NCBI RefSeq assembly: GCF_000341225.1
Contig: NZ_ANAC01000023.1
Location: 62,001 to 126,000, forward strand
From: Nocardiopsis alba DSM 43377
Lineage (GTDB): Bacteria > Actinomycetota > Actinomycetes > Streptosporangiales > Streptosporangiaceae
Length of the DNA: 64,000 nucleotides
Reading direction: 5' to 3'
Shown: positions 46,412-53,236 of the stretch, piece after piece
Numbering within the stretch: position 1 is the first letter of the stretch
Layout of the letters: each line of letters opens with the position of its first letter
Notes under the pieces: model-generated
Database searches by the model: none
What the model was told of the DNA's origin: nothing
The model's input: only the letters and a program-made list of their open reading frames with translations
Program-made: the position numbers and the translations under genes

Positions 46412-47214
46412 CCCACGAACGCCTCCTCGAGATGTACCCGCTCAAGCGACGGGTCCTGGAGGTCGCCGAGGTCGAGCGCGTCACCCCGAGGATGATCCGC
46501 GTCCATCTGGAGGGCCCCGACCTGGAAGGCCTGCGCAGCGACCACTTCGCCGACCACGTCAAGCTCTGGTTCCCCAACGAGGACGGCGACCACGTCCTGC
46601 CCATCGTCGAGGACGACCGCTGCCTCAACTTCCGCGCCGAGGGCGTGGTCTTTCGCGACTACACCGTCCGCGCCCTGGACACCGACGCCGGGCGGTTGAG
46701 CATCGACTTCGTCGCCCACGACCACGGGCCCGCCGGCCGCTGGGCGATCGACGCAGAACCCGGACAGCGGCTCGGGGTGCTCGGCCCGCGCGGCACCGCC
46801 TGGATCACCGGCGAGTTCGACCACCACGTGCTCCTGGTCGACGAGACCGCCCTGCCGGCCGCCGCCCGCTACATCGAGGAGCTTCCCGAGGACGCCGAGG
46901 TCCACGCGTTCTTCGAGGTCGCCGACGCCGCCGAGGAACAGGAGCTCAAGGCCCCGAAGAACGCCCGGATCACCTGGCTGCACCGGAACGGGGCCGCGCC
47001 CGGCTCCACCGACCTGCTGTTGGAGGCCTTCCGTTCCCTGGAGCTTCCCGAAGGCGACGGCTTCGTGTACGCGGCGGGGGAGGCCGGCACCCTCAAGCCC
47101 ATCCGTCGCCTGCTCAAGGAGCGCGGCTTCGTGCGCAACGAGACCTGCGAGGTCGACGGCTACTGGCGCCGCGGCACCAGCAACCTCGACCACCACGAGG
47201 AGGACGAGGACTAG
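46408..47214 (+). CDS. siderophore-interacting protein (FAD-dependent ferric-siderophore reductase)
   Basis: 268 residues from GTG 46408. It is a ferredoxin-reductase-like SIP/ViuB family protein: RVTPRMIRVHLEGPDLEGL, DHVKLWFPNE, FRDYTVRALDTDAGRLSIDF (FAD-binding R-x-Y-T), HDHGPAGRWAIDAEPGQRLG, GPRGTAWI, then LLVDETALPAAARYIEELPE and VYAAGEAGTLKPIRRLL with the C-terminal YWRRGTSN tail. It reduces Fe3+ from the imported chelate in the cytosol. It is the last gene of the siderophore transport unit; a perfect hairpin follows. Confidence 0.93.
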   Translation: MTHERLLEMYPLKRRVLEVAEVERVTPRMIRVHLEGPDLEGLRSDHFADHVKLWFPNEDGDHVLPIVEDDRCLNFRAEGVVFRDYTVRALDTDAGRLSIDFVAHDHGPAGRWAIDAEPGQRLGVLGPRGTAWITGEFDHHVLLVDETALPAAARYIEELPEDAEVHAFFEVADAAEEQELKAPKNARITWLHRNGAAPGSTDLLLEAFRSLELPEGDGFVYAAGEAGTLKPIRRLLKERGFVRNETCEVDGYWRRGTSNLDHHEEDED

Positions 47215-47236
47215 TCTCCTCGATCCTCCCGGAGAA

Positions 47237-47271
47237 CGGGCCCCGCGATCGAAGTCCGATCGCGGGGCCCG
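47237..47271 (+). terminator. hairpin terminator of the siderophore cluster
   Basis: Perfect 15-bp stem (47237-47251 with 47257-47271, left arm CGGGCCCCGCGATCG) and a 5-base loop, 22 bp after the reductase stop. It marks the likely right border of the siderophore genes. Confidence 0.88.
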
Positions 47272-47358
47272 CCGTCGTCCGCGCGACCGGTAAGCGAACC
47301 GTGAACCCCGCGAGTGGCGCCTTGACCGGGCCGGATCCGCCACCGATGATGCTGCGCC

Positions 47359-48105
47359 ATGAACCAAGGTGCCCACCATGCCCAAGATCCGCCCACACCC
47401 GCCGTCATCGTCCGCGACCTGCGGGTACGACGCGGCGGCACCACGGTCTTCGACGGTATCGACCTGGAGATCGCCCGAGGCGGGATCACCGGCCTGACGG
47501 GGCCCTCCGGCTGCGGTAAGACCACCCTGATGCGCGCCATCGTCGGGACCCAACGGATCCGTTCGGGCACCGTCACCGTGCTCGACCGGGAGGCCGGAAG
47601 CGCGACACTGCGCCGTCGTGTCGCCTACGACACCCAGGCCGCGTCGGTCTACACCGACCTCACCGTCGAACAGAACCTGCGCTACTTCGCCCGCCTGATC
47701 GGCGCCTCCCGACACGACATCGAACGCGTCCTCGACCAGGTGAACCTACGCGACCAGGCCGGACGCCGGGTCGACACGCTCAGCGGGGGCCAGGCCGGCC
47801 GGGTCTCGCTCGCCGTCGCCATCCTCGGCCGCCCCGAACTCATCGTCCTCGACGAACCCACCGTCGGCCTCGACCCCCTGCTGCGCGAGGAACTGTGGGA
47901 GGTCTTCCACACCCTGGTCGCCGAAGGGGCGACCCTCATCGTCTCCAGCCACGTCATGGACGAGGCCCTGCGCTGCGACCGGCTGCTCCTGATGCGCGAC
48001 GGCCGCGTCATCGCCGACACCACACCCGCGCGGCTGCTCTCCGAGACCGGCGCCGCCGACCCCGACCGCGCCTTCCTGACCCTGATCGAGAGGAAGGCCG
48101 GATGA
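47359..48105 (+). CDS. ABC transporter ATP-binding protein
   Basis: 248 residues from ATG 47359. Walker A is GPSGCGKTTL, the Q-loop region YDTQAASVYTDLTV, the signature LSGGQAGRVSLAVAILGRPE, Walker B LIVLDEPTVGLDP and the H-loop IVSSHVMDEALRC. It belongs to the DrrA/CcmA-like family that pairs with ABC-2 permeases for export of drugs or lipids. The stop overlaps the permease start (ATGA). No regulator is adjacent, and the terminator at 47237 separates it from the siderophore genes, so a role in siderophore export is not supported. Confidence 0.92.
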   Translation: MNQGAHHAQDPPTPAVIVRDLRVRRGGTTVFDGIDLEIARGGITGLTGPSGCGKTTLMRAIVGTQRIRSGTVTVLDREAGSATLRRRVAYDTQAASVYTDLTVEQNLRYFARLIGASRHDIERVLDQVNLRDQAGRRVDTLSGGQAGRVSLAVAILGRPELIVLDEPTVGLDPLLREELWEVFHTLVAEGATLIVSSHVMDEALRCDRLLLMRDGRVIADTTPARLLSETGAADPDRAFLTLIERKAG

Positions 48106-48833
48106 ACGTCACCCGCACCTTCGCCACCAGCGGCCGCGTCCTGCGCCAACTCGGCCACGACCCCAGGTCGATCGTCCTGCTGCTCGTTGCGCCGAGCCTG
48201 CTCGTCGGCCTCTTCGCCTGGCTCTTCACCGACACCGACGTGTTCGACGGCATCGGCCCGGCGATCCTCGCCCTCTTCCCGTTCGTGGTGATGTTCCTGA
48301 TCACCAGCGTCACCACCCTGCGCGAACGCCGCTCCGGAACCCTCGAACGCCTGCTGTCCACCCCGATCGGTAGATTCGACCTGATCTTCGGCTACGCGTT
48401 CGCCTTCGGTCTCGCCGCCGTCGTCCAGGCCTTCGTCACCGTGCTCTTCGCCGTGTACGTGTGCGGCCTCGACGTCCAGGGCCCGCTCTGGCAGCTGGGC
48501 GTGGTCGCGGTCGTCGACGCCCTGCTGGGCACCGCGCTCGGGCTGCTGGCCAGCGCGTTCGCGCGCACCGAGTTCCAGGCGGTGCAGTTCATGCCGGTGC
48601 TGGTGTTCCCGCAGATCATCCTCGGCGGCCTCTTCATGCCCCGCGACCGGATGCCCGACGTGCTCTACGCGATCTCGGACTGGCTGCCCCTGAGCCACGC
48701 CATCGACGCGGTCAACGCCGTCGCCGCGGGCGACGAGGCCTGGGAGGTGTACCGCCCCCTGCTGATCGTCGCCGCCTTCACCGTGGGCGCCGTCCTTCTC
48801 GCCTCCCTCACCCTCCGCCGCCGCACCCCGTGA
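48102..48833 (+). CDS. ABC-2 type transporter permease
   Basis: 243 residues from ATG 48102, overlapping the ATPase stop. Six hydrophobic segments are visible (IVLLLVAPSLLVGLFAWLF, ILALFPFVVMFLITSVTTL, LIFGYAFAFGLAAVVQAFVT, LGVVAVVDALLGTALGLLAS, FMPVLVFPQIILGGLFMP, PLLIVAAFTVGAVLLASL). The ABC-2 motif LRERRSGTLERLLSTPIG is present and couples to the ATPase. Together they form an exporter of unknown substrate. It ends one base from the convergent membrane-protein gene. Confidence 0.9.
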   Translation: MNVTRTFATSGRVLRQLGHDPRSIVLLLVAPSLLVGLFAWLFTDTDVFDGIGPAILALFPFVVMFLITSVTTLRERRSGTLERLLSTPIGRFDLIFGYAFAFGLAAVVQAFVTVLFAVYVCGLDVQGPLWQLGVVAVVDALLGTALGLLASAFARTEFQAVQFMPVLVFPQIILGGLFMPRDRMPDVLYAISDWLPLSHAIDAVNAVAAGDEAWEVYRPLLIVAAFTVGAVLLASLTLRRRTP

Positions 48834-48834
48834 C

Positions 48835-49416
48835 CTAGAGGTTCTCGGAGCGGGTTCCCGCGCTACGCCAGGCCTGCCAGGCGAGGTAGGAGAACGGCAG
48901 GACCAGAAGCAGGTCGGCGAGGTAGGCGATCCAATCCACGCGTAGGACCCTGCCCGCGGGGAAGGCGATGGCCGCGACGCAGATGAAGACGGCCGCCCAG
49001 CGGGGCGAGGTCCGGGTCCATCCGATCATCAGACCGAAAACGAACAGGGCGAGAGGGAAGACCGGCCCGGGAAGCCAGAGCACGAGGAGGCTCTGAGGGG
49101 GGTATTCGGAGAAGCTGGACAATGCTATTCGATTCACCACCCCCAGGGCCTCCTCGAAGAACCCCTGGAGGCCGAAGGAGATGGTTCCGAACATTCCTGC
49201 GAGAAGAACGATCAGCCAGATTCCCGAAATATTGGGGATATGAACACGAAGTCGATCGTATTCCCCGAGAAACCCGTAGACCCAGGGCACCATGGACAGC
49301 GCGATCAGCATTCCTCCGGTCACTCCGTAGTGTCCATCGTTCCAGAAGAACGGGGAGGCGGCGAAGGTGACCGGGCCGAGAAAAAGTGCCACGGCCTGTA
49401 GTCTCTTGATGAGCAT
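48835..49416 (-). CDS. hypothetical multi-pass membrane protein
   Basis: 193 residues from ATG 49416, about six hydrophobic segments (MLIKRLQAVALFLGPVTFAA, YGVTGGMLIALSMVPWVYGF, GIWLIVLLAGMFGTISFGLQ, LVLWLPGPVFPLALFVFGLM, WAAVFICVAAIAFPAG, IAYLADLLLVLPFSYLAWQA). I do not recognise the family. The 5' half of the gene and its upstream region are more AT-rich than the neighbourhood. Its stop (48835-48837) is adjacent to the convergent permease stop. Confidence 0.75.
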   Translation of the reverse strand: MLIKRLQAVALFLGPVTFAASPFFWNDGHYGVTGGMLIALSMVPWVYGFLGEYDRLRVHIPNISGIWLIVLLAGMFGTISFGLQGFFEEALGVVNRIALSSFSEYPPQSLLVLWLPGPVFPLALFVFGLMIGWTRTSPRWAAVFICVAAIAFPAGRVLRVDWIAYLADLLLVLPFSYLAWQAWRSAGTRSENL

Positions 49417-49829
49417 GGCAGTACCCTACGATCCCTGGTCGGTTCTTCGAAGAGGTGACCGGAAAGTCCGGAGCGCCGTGTTCGCTCGTGTCGGGAAAAG
49501 GAGGATACCCTTCTCTTCGGCATTTCAGATGTTTTTGCCTGAGGTCTCCCCGGGTCTTCCGGAGAAGGAGCATGCCGGCCGAGGCCTGCTGAATCTTCGG
49601 AGCGAGAACCAGAGGAGTTCGTACCGAACCGATCGTCGGTGGCCCGATCGGAACTCCGCGGACGCCGCCGGTCGGCCGCGGTCCTGGTCGGTGTCGGTCG
49701 AACACCGACCAGGACCCCGCACCCGCTGATGATTCGGGCGGTGCCGTGTGGATCGTTCCTCTCACCGGCGTCCGCGCGACCGTTGAGGGGACGGGTGACG
49801 GTACGGGAGGAAGGCCCGAAGAACGGTGC
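49417..49829. other. 413-bp intergenic region
   Basis: No convincing gene; small frames on both strands lack gene-like codon bias. It holds the promoter of the membrane protein on the left and the terminator of the ribosomal-protein operon at 49680-49716. Confidence 0.6.
49680..49716 (-). terminator. terminator of the L33-L31-L32 operon
   Basis: Perfect 15-bp stem (49680-49694 with 49702-49716, left arm GGTCCTGGTCGGTGT) and a 7-base loop, located downstream of rpmF on the minus strand. Confidence 0.8.
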
Positions 49830-50000
49830 CTAGTCCGGCGGGGGGAGAAGACCACGCCGGTAGGCGCGCACGAGGTTGCGGGGGACGCGGTACTCACGAC
49901 CTCGGATGTGGACGGTGATCAGTTCCGGTGTCGTGGCCTTCCACTGGGAACGGCGCGTACGCGTGTTGGATCGGGACATCTTGCGTTTGGGTACTGCCAT
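49830..50000 (-). CDS. rpmF: 50S ribosomal protein L32, zinc-independent paralogue
   Basis: 56 residues from ATG 50000; the frame extends to 50132 but the L32 N-terminus MAVPKRKMSRSNTRTRRSQW fixes the start. It continues TTPELITVHIRGREYRVPRN. It has no cysteine, so it lacks the CxxC zinc ribbon of the C+ form. It is the last gene of the Zur-controlled set of C- ribosomal proteins, which replace zinc-binding versions in zinc starvation. Confidence 0.93.
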   Translation of the reverse strand: MAVPKRKMSRSNTRTRRSQWKATTPELITVHIRGREYRVPRNLVRAYRRGLLPPPD

Positions 50001-50073
50001 ACCGGTGATTCCTTTCGATTCGGGGTGGTCTCGTGGACGCCTTCTCCGGTGTCGGCGGGGTCGGGCGCCGTGG

Positions 50074-50319
50074 TCATCCGCGTCGGTATCGGCGCTGGAA
50101 GCGCTCCACCCGGCCGGCGGTGTCCACCACACGGGAGGTGCCCGTGTAGAAGGGGTGGCTCGCGCTGGAGATCTCGACGTCGATCACCGGGTAGGTGCGG
50201 CCGTCCTCCCACTCGATGGTCTTGTCGCTGCTTCGGGTGGAGCGGGTGAGAAAGGCGAAGTCGGCCGCCTTGTCACGGAAGACGACGTGCTCGTACCTGG
50301 GGTGGATGTTCTTCTGCAT
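50074..50319 (-). CDS. rpmE2: 50S ribosomal protein L31 type B (zinc-independent)
   Basis: 81 residues from ATG 50319. It starts MQKNIHPRYEHVVFRDKAAD and contains FLTRSTRSSDKTIEWEDGRT and SASHPFYTGTSRVVDTAGRV, the hallmark of L31 type B. It lacks the four cysteines of type A. In streptomycetes and other bacteria this paralogue is derepressed by Zur under zinc limitation, freeing zinc from ribosomes. It lies between rpmG and rpmF. Confidence 0.95.
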   Translation of the reverse strand: MQKNIHPRYEHVVFRDKAADFAFLTRSTRSSDKTIEWEDGRTYPVIDVEISSASHPFYTGTSRVVDTAGRVERFQRRYRRG

Positions 50320-50350
50320 GGTGTTCTCCGTGGGGTGTGGGCGCGTTCGC

Positions 50351-50515
50351 TCAGCGTTCCTCGCGGAACTCGACGTGGCGGCGGATCTTGGGGTCGTACT
50401 TGCGCAGGACCAGGCGATCGGGGGTGTTGCGACGGTTCTTCCTGGTCACGTAGGTGGTTCCGGTGCCCGCAGTGGAGCGGAGTTTGATGATGGGGCGAAC
50501 GTCGTTACGAGCCAT
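50351..50515 (-). CDS. rpmG: 50S ribosomal protein L33, zinc-independent paralogue
   Basis: 54 residues from ATG 50515. It starts MARNDVRPIIKLRSTAGTGT and ends with LVLRKYDPKIRRHVEFREER, the L33 pattern. No cysteine is present, so it is a C- form. It is the first gene of the operon; the Zur-box-like palindrome at 50544-50564 lies 29-49 bp upstream. The longer open frame to 50854 is non-coding upstream sequence. Confidence 0.93.
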   Translation of the reverse strand: MARNDVRPIIKLRSTAGTGTTYVTRKNRRNTPDRLVLRKYDPKIRRHVEFREER

Positions 50516-50948
50516 GGGGTCCCTCCTCGTGGTGGAGCTTGCCAGAAAATGATAACCGTTTTCAATAGTAGGGTGTTCGCGACCCGGAGAGCGCCACCCG
50601 TCGAGGCCACTGGGCCGTGTACGTACGCCGGTACGCGCGTGGTCCCCGCCGGAGTGGCTTGAGGACACCCGGCGGCGGGTTCCGGACGCCGGTCGATCCG
50701 ACCGATTCAGGTGACGGATCGGCGTCTCAGGAACCCGAGTGCCCCAAGAGGCCGTACAGACGTCTTGGGGCGCCGGCGGCTCGGGCCTTCCACCGTGGAG
50801 GTCCGGGTGGCCGTGGTCCGGACGTGAGTCCGATGGTGAAGACCCGTTCCACATGCTCGGAGGGTCGAGGAGTTCCCCGTCCGTTCGATCGGCCTGCCCA
50901 GCGACGGGTACCGATTCCGTGATCGTCGAAGGCCATCATGGGGCCGTG
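50516..50948. other. 433-bp intergenic region
   Basis: The left end holds the ribosomal-protein promoter with the Zur box. A 9-bp hairpin GCCCCAAGA / TCTTGGGGC lies at 50741-50771 (13-base loop) without an assigned gene. I see no convincing coding sequence between. Confidence 0.5.
50544..50564. promoter_or_regulatory. Zur box upstream of rpmG
   Basis: The core GAAAATGATAACCGTTTTC (50545-50563) is an imperfect palindrome with perfect GAAAA/TTTTC ends, close to the actinobacterial Zur operator (TGAAAATGATT-x-TCATTTTCA type). It lies just upstream of three zinc-independent ribosomal protein genes, the standard Zur target. Confidence 0.85.
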
Positions 50949-51119
50949 GTGAATGTCGTTACGTTTCCGGCCGTTGTTTCCTTGGCGATCGCCCTCGTGC
51001 TCTTGATGGTGCACAAGGCTCGATATGTGGGGACCGCTTCGGCTCCTTGGTTCGCGAGGGGAGCTTTTCTTTTCTCGCTACTCGCCATCACCCTCGGTTT
51101 CTATGGACTGTTCTCTTGA
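50949..51119 (+). CDS. small hypothetical membrane protein
   Basis: About 56 residues if it starts at GTG 50949; the open frame reaches back to 50739 but the upstream part is not protein-like. Two hydrophobic helices (VVTFPAVVSLAIALVLLMVH and GAFLFSLLAITLGFYGLF) flank a short loop containing KARYVGTASAPWFAR. This hairpin-membrane-protein layout is plausible as a real gene, but there is no clear ribosome-binding site. Family unknown. Confidence 0.4.
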   Translation: MNVVTFPAVVSLAIALVLLMVHKARYVGTASAPWFARGAFLFSLLAITLGFYGLFS

Positions 51120-51423
51120 TCTCTCTCCCCGGCTCGACCGCCACCGGAGCTCGCCGGTGGGAAACGACGCTCCCCCTCTCGCCTCGCCGGACGCCCCGCC
51201 CCACGGGGGCGGACCCCATCGCCCCTCCCCACCTGGAACGATGTCGGGCGCATCCACCATAAGTACGTCCTCCACCCCCTCTTTCGATCCCTTGCCCTTT
51301 CCGCGGGGAGTTCCATTGGTCGAGGGTCGTCTGGTCCTCGCGGCCGATGTCCCGTGCCTCTCCGATCCCTAGTTTCGAAGGCGTAGGAGAAAGAAGGAAC
51401 ATTCCACCAGGGAAGAGGAGCGC
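51120..51423. other. 304-bp intergenic region
   Basis: A 7-bp hairpin CCACCGG / CCGGTGG (51141-51160) follows the small membrane protein and may terminate it. The rest is the promoter region of the protease gene. No gene seen. Confidence 0.45.
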
Positions 51424-52344
51424 ATGTTCGAAGGCGGCGGGAAGAGGACCGGGTCGTCCCGGAGTCGTGGGCCGGCCTTCGCGGCGGTGGTGGGGGCGGG
51501 CGCCCTCTTGGGGGCGATCGTGGCGGCGGCCCCGGCGAGCGCGATCATCGGTGGTGTCGACGCCACCGAGGAGTACGAGTTCATGGCGGCCCTGTTCGAC
51601 GACAAGGGCGCTCACATGTGCGGGGGCGCTCTGGTCGACGAGGAGTGGGTGCTCACCGCGGGGCACTGCACCTTCCCCGAGGAGATCACCGTGCGCGTGG
51701 GCAGTACCGACCACACCCAGGGGGGAAGCGAGCGCGAGATCGTGGAGGTGGTCGAGCACCCCGAATACGAGGTGGAGGACGTGAGCGACGATCCCGACTA
51801 CGAGCTTTCGGAGTACCTGCTGTGGAACGATCTCGCGCTGGTGAGGTTGGACTCTCCGGTCGAGCAGACCCCGATCGACCTGGGCGAGGTGTCGTCGGTC
51901 CCCGACTCGGCGGTGCGCGTCCTCGGGTGGGGGATGGTCGACGAGTTCGGTGAGAAGGACAAACCGGACATGCTCCAGCAGTTGGACACCGAGGTCGTCG
52001 ACCCGGAACGGTGTGCGGAGATGGACCCCGAGAGCGATCTGTGTTCGGAGCATCCGACCGATGAGGCCCAGGCCTGCATCACCGACTCCGGTGGTCCTCT
52101 GATCCGTGGTGAGGAGGGCGATCGGGAGCTGGTCGGCGTGGTCAGCCGTGACGGCGACTTCGACGAGAATCCGCTCTGCGTGGGGCCGATGGTCTTCACC
52201 GACCCCGTGGCGCACGCGGACTGGATCACCTCCACCATCGGTGACGAGACCTCGGCGAAGACCCCCGAGCCGGTGCCGGCGAAGGGGGTCGGTCACGTCC
52301 GCGGCGCCGACGACCACCGGCCCTCCGACTTCGAACGGGGTTGA
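51424..52344 (+). CDS. secreted chymotrypsin-family (S1) serine protease
   Basis: 306 residues from ATG 51424 (GAGGAG SD). The signal peptide ends ...AAAPASA at about residue 39 and is followed at once by IIGGVDATEEYEF, the usual activated S1 N-terminus, so no propeptide is visible. The triad is His in VLTAGHCTFPE, Asp in LLWNDLALVRL and Ser in ACITDSGGPLIRGEEG. The loop reads C-I-T-D-S-G-G instead of C-x-G-D-S-G-G, replacing the oxyanion-hole glycine by Thr; the position equivalent to the specificity Asp189 is Gln, so trypsin-like specificity is unlikely. The C-terminal ~30 residues are a polar extension. Monocistronic. Confidence 0.88.
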   Translation: MFEGGGKRTGSSRSRGPAFAAVVGAGALLGAIVAAAPASAIIGGVDATEEYEFMAALFDDKGAHMCGGALVDEEWVLTAGHCTFPEEITVRVGSTDHTQGGSEREIVEVVEHPEYEVEDVSDDPDYELSEYLLWNDLALVRLDSPVEQTPIDLGEVSSVPDSAVRVLGWGMVDEFGEKDKPDMLQQLDTEVVDPERCAEMDPESDLCSEHPTDEAQACITDSGGPLIRGEEGDRELVGVVSRDGDFDENPLCVGPMVFTDPVAHADWITSTIGDETSAKTPEPVPAKGVGHVRGADDHRPSDFERG

Positions 52345-52385
52345 TCTCCGGGGCGCCGGTACGGCCGGCGGCGTGAACCCCGAAC

Positions 52386-52429
52386 GGACGGCCCCCGGTG
52401 ACGCATCCCTGCGCCACCGGGGGCCGTCC
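52386..52429. terminator. bidirectional terminator between protease and C-nucleoside operon
   Basis: Perfect 15-bp stem (52386-52400 with 52415-52429, left arm GGACGGCCCCCGGTG). The loop of 14 bases contains a further CGCA/TGCG pairing. It lies between convergent stops. Confidence 0.85.
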
Positions 52430-52492
52430 TCGTGCCCGGTCACAGCGGGCCCGCCGCCCCGAACCTTTCGAACCTCCACGGGCCTCGGTCCA

Positions 52493-53236
52493 TCAGGGGA
52501 CCGGGGCCGCCCGGGCGACGGAGGCGGCGCGTCTCTCCATGGCGCGCAGGAGGGCCGAGTTCGAGGAGATGACGTTCAGTCTCCGTGACCGGCGCAACCG
52601 TTCGGCGGCGGTGAGGCTGGCGAAACCACCACCGGGAACGAGCAGGGTGTCGATGCCCGGTTCCAGCCTCTGGAGGATCTGGCGTTCGAGTTCGTCCTGG
52701 TCCACGGCGAAGCGTGCCCCCCGGTCGAAGAGGTCGGGGCGTTCGATGCCGTCCCACTCCGCGGGCAGCTCGTATCGGATGATCTGGCGTACCCGCACCG
52801 GCAGGTAGGAGCGGATGGCCTCCAACGTGCCGTCGCTGAACCAGGGCGGGGCCACCACGGCGATCCCGTCGGCCCGGTTCCGGGCCAGTTCCTCCCGGAT
52901 CGCCTGGCCGGCGGTGACGGTCGGAACACCACCGGACAGCCGCTCGACGTGTGCGCCGAAGGCGGTGTCGAACGCCGTCCCGCCGAACACGCTGCTGCTG
53001 GCGAAGCAGTAGCCCAGCGCGTGGACGTCGAGGTCGCCCAGTTGGCGTACGGCGACGTCCATGCCGGTGCCGGAGAGGAGCTCCTCCACGTCCAGGCCGG
53101 TGAATTCGGTTCCGAAGGGACGCGGGGTCCAAAAGCGCGCGGTGTGCACGCTCGTGTCGGGCCCGACCGAACGCCAGATCTCCATCTCGGGGACGGGGTC
53201 GTTGTGGATGACCAGGAGGCCGAGCCTCGTCCTCAT
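52493..53236 (-). CDS. aspartate/glutamate racemase-like (maleate isomerase/arylmalonate decarboxylase) family protein
   Basis: 247 residues from ATG 53236, overlapping the MFS stop as ATGA. The fold matches the Asp/Glu racemase superfamily, maleate cis-trans isomerase/AMDase branch: LLVIHNDPVPEMEIWRSVGP, HALGYCFASSSVFGGTAFD (first active-site Cys), GVPTVTAGQAIREELARNRA, and IDTLLVPGGGFASLTAAERL where the second catalytic Cys would be expected but Gly is found. A one-Cys enzyme could be an isomerase or decarboxylase rather than a racemase. It is the last gene of the putative C-nucleoside operon. A role on a maleimide/maleate-like intermediate or in self-protection is speculative. Confidence 0.78.
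   Translation of the reverse strand: MRTRLGLLVIHNDPVPEMEIWRSVGPDTSVHTARFWTPRPFGTEFTGLDVEELLSGTGMDVAVRQLGDLDVHALGYCFASSSVFGGTAFDTAFGAHVERLSGGVPTVTAGQAIREELARNRADGIAVVAPPWFSDGTLEAIRSYLPVRVRQIIRYELPAEWDGIERPDLFDRGARFAVDQDELERQILQRLEPGIDTLLVPGGGFASLTAAERLRRSRRLNVISSNSALLRAMERRAASVARAAPVP

Noticed and set aside
47359..48833. ABC exporter as part of the siderophore cluster
   Set aside because: A strong terminator at 47237-47271 separates it, and no iron box precedes it.
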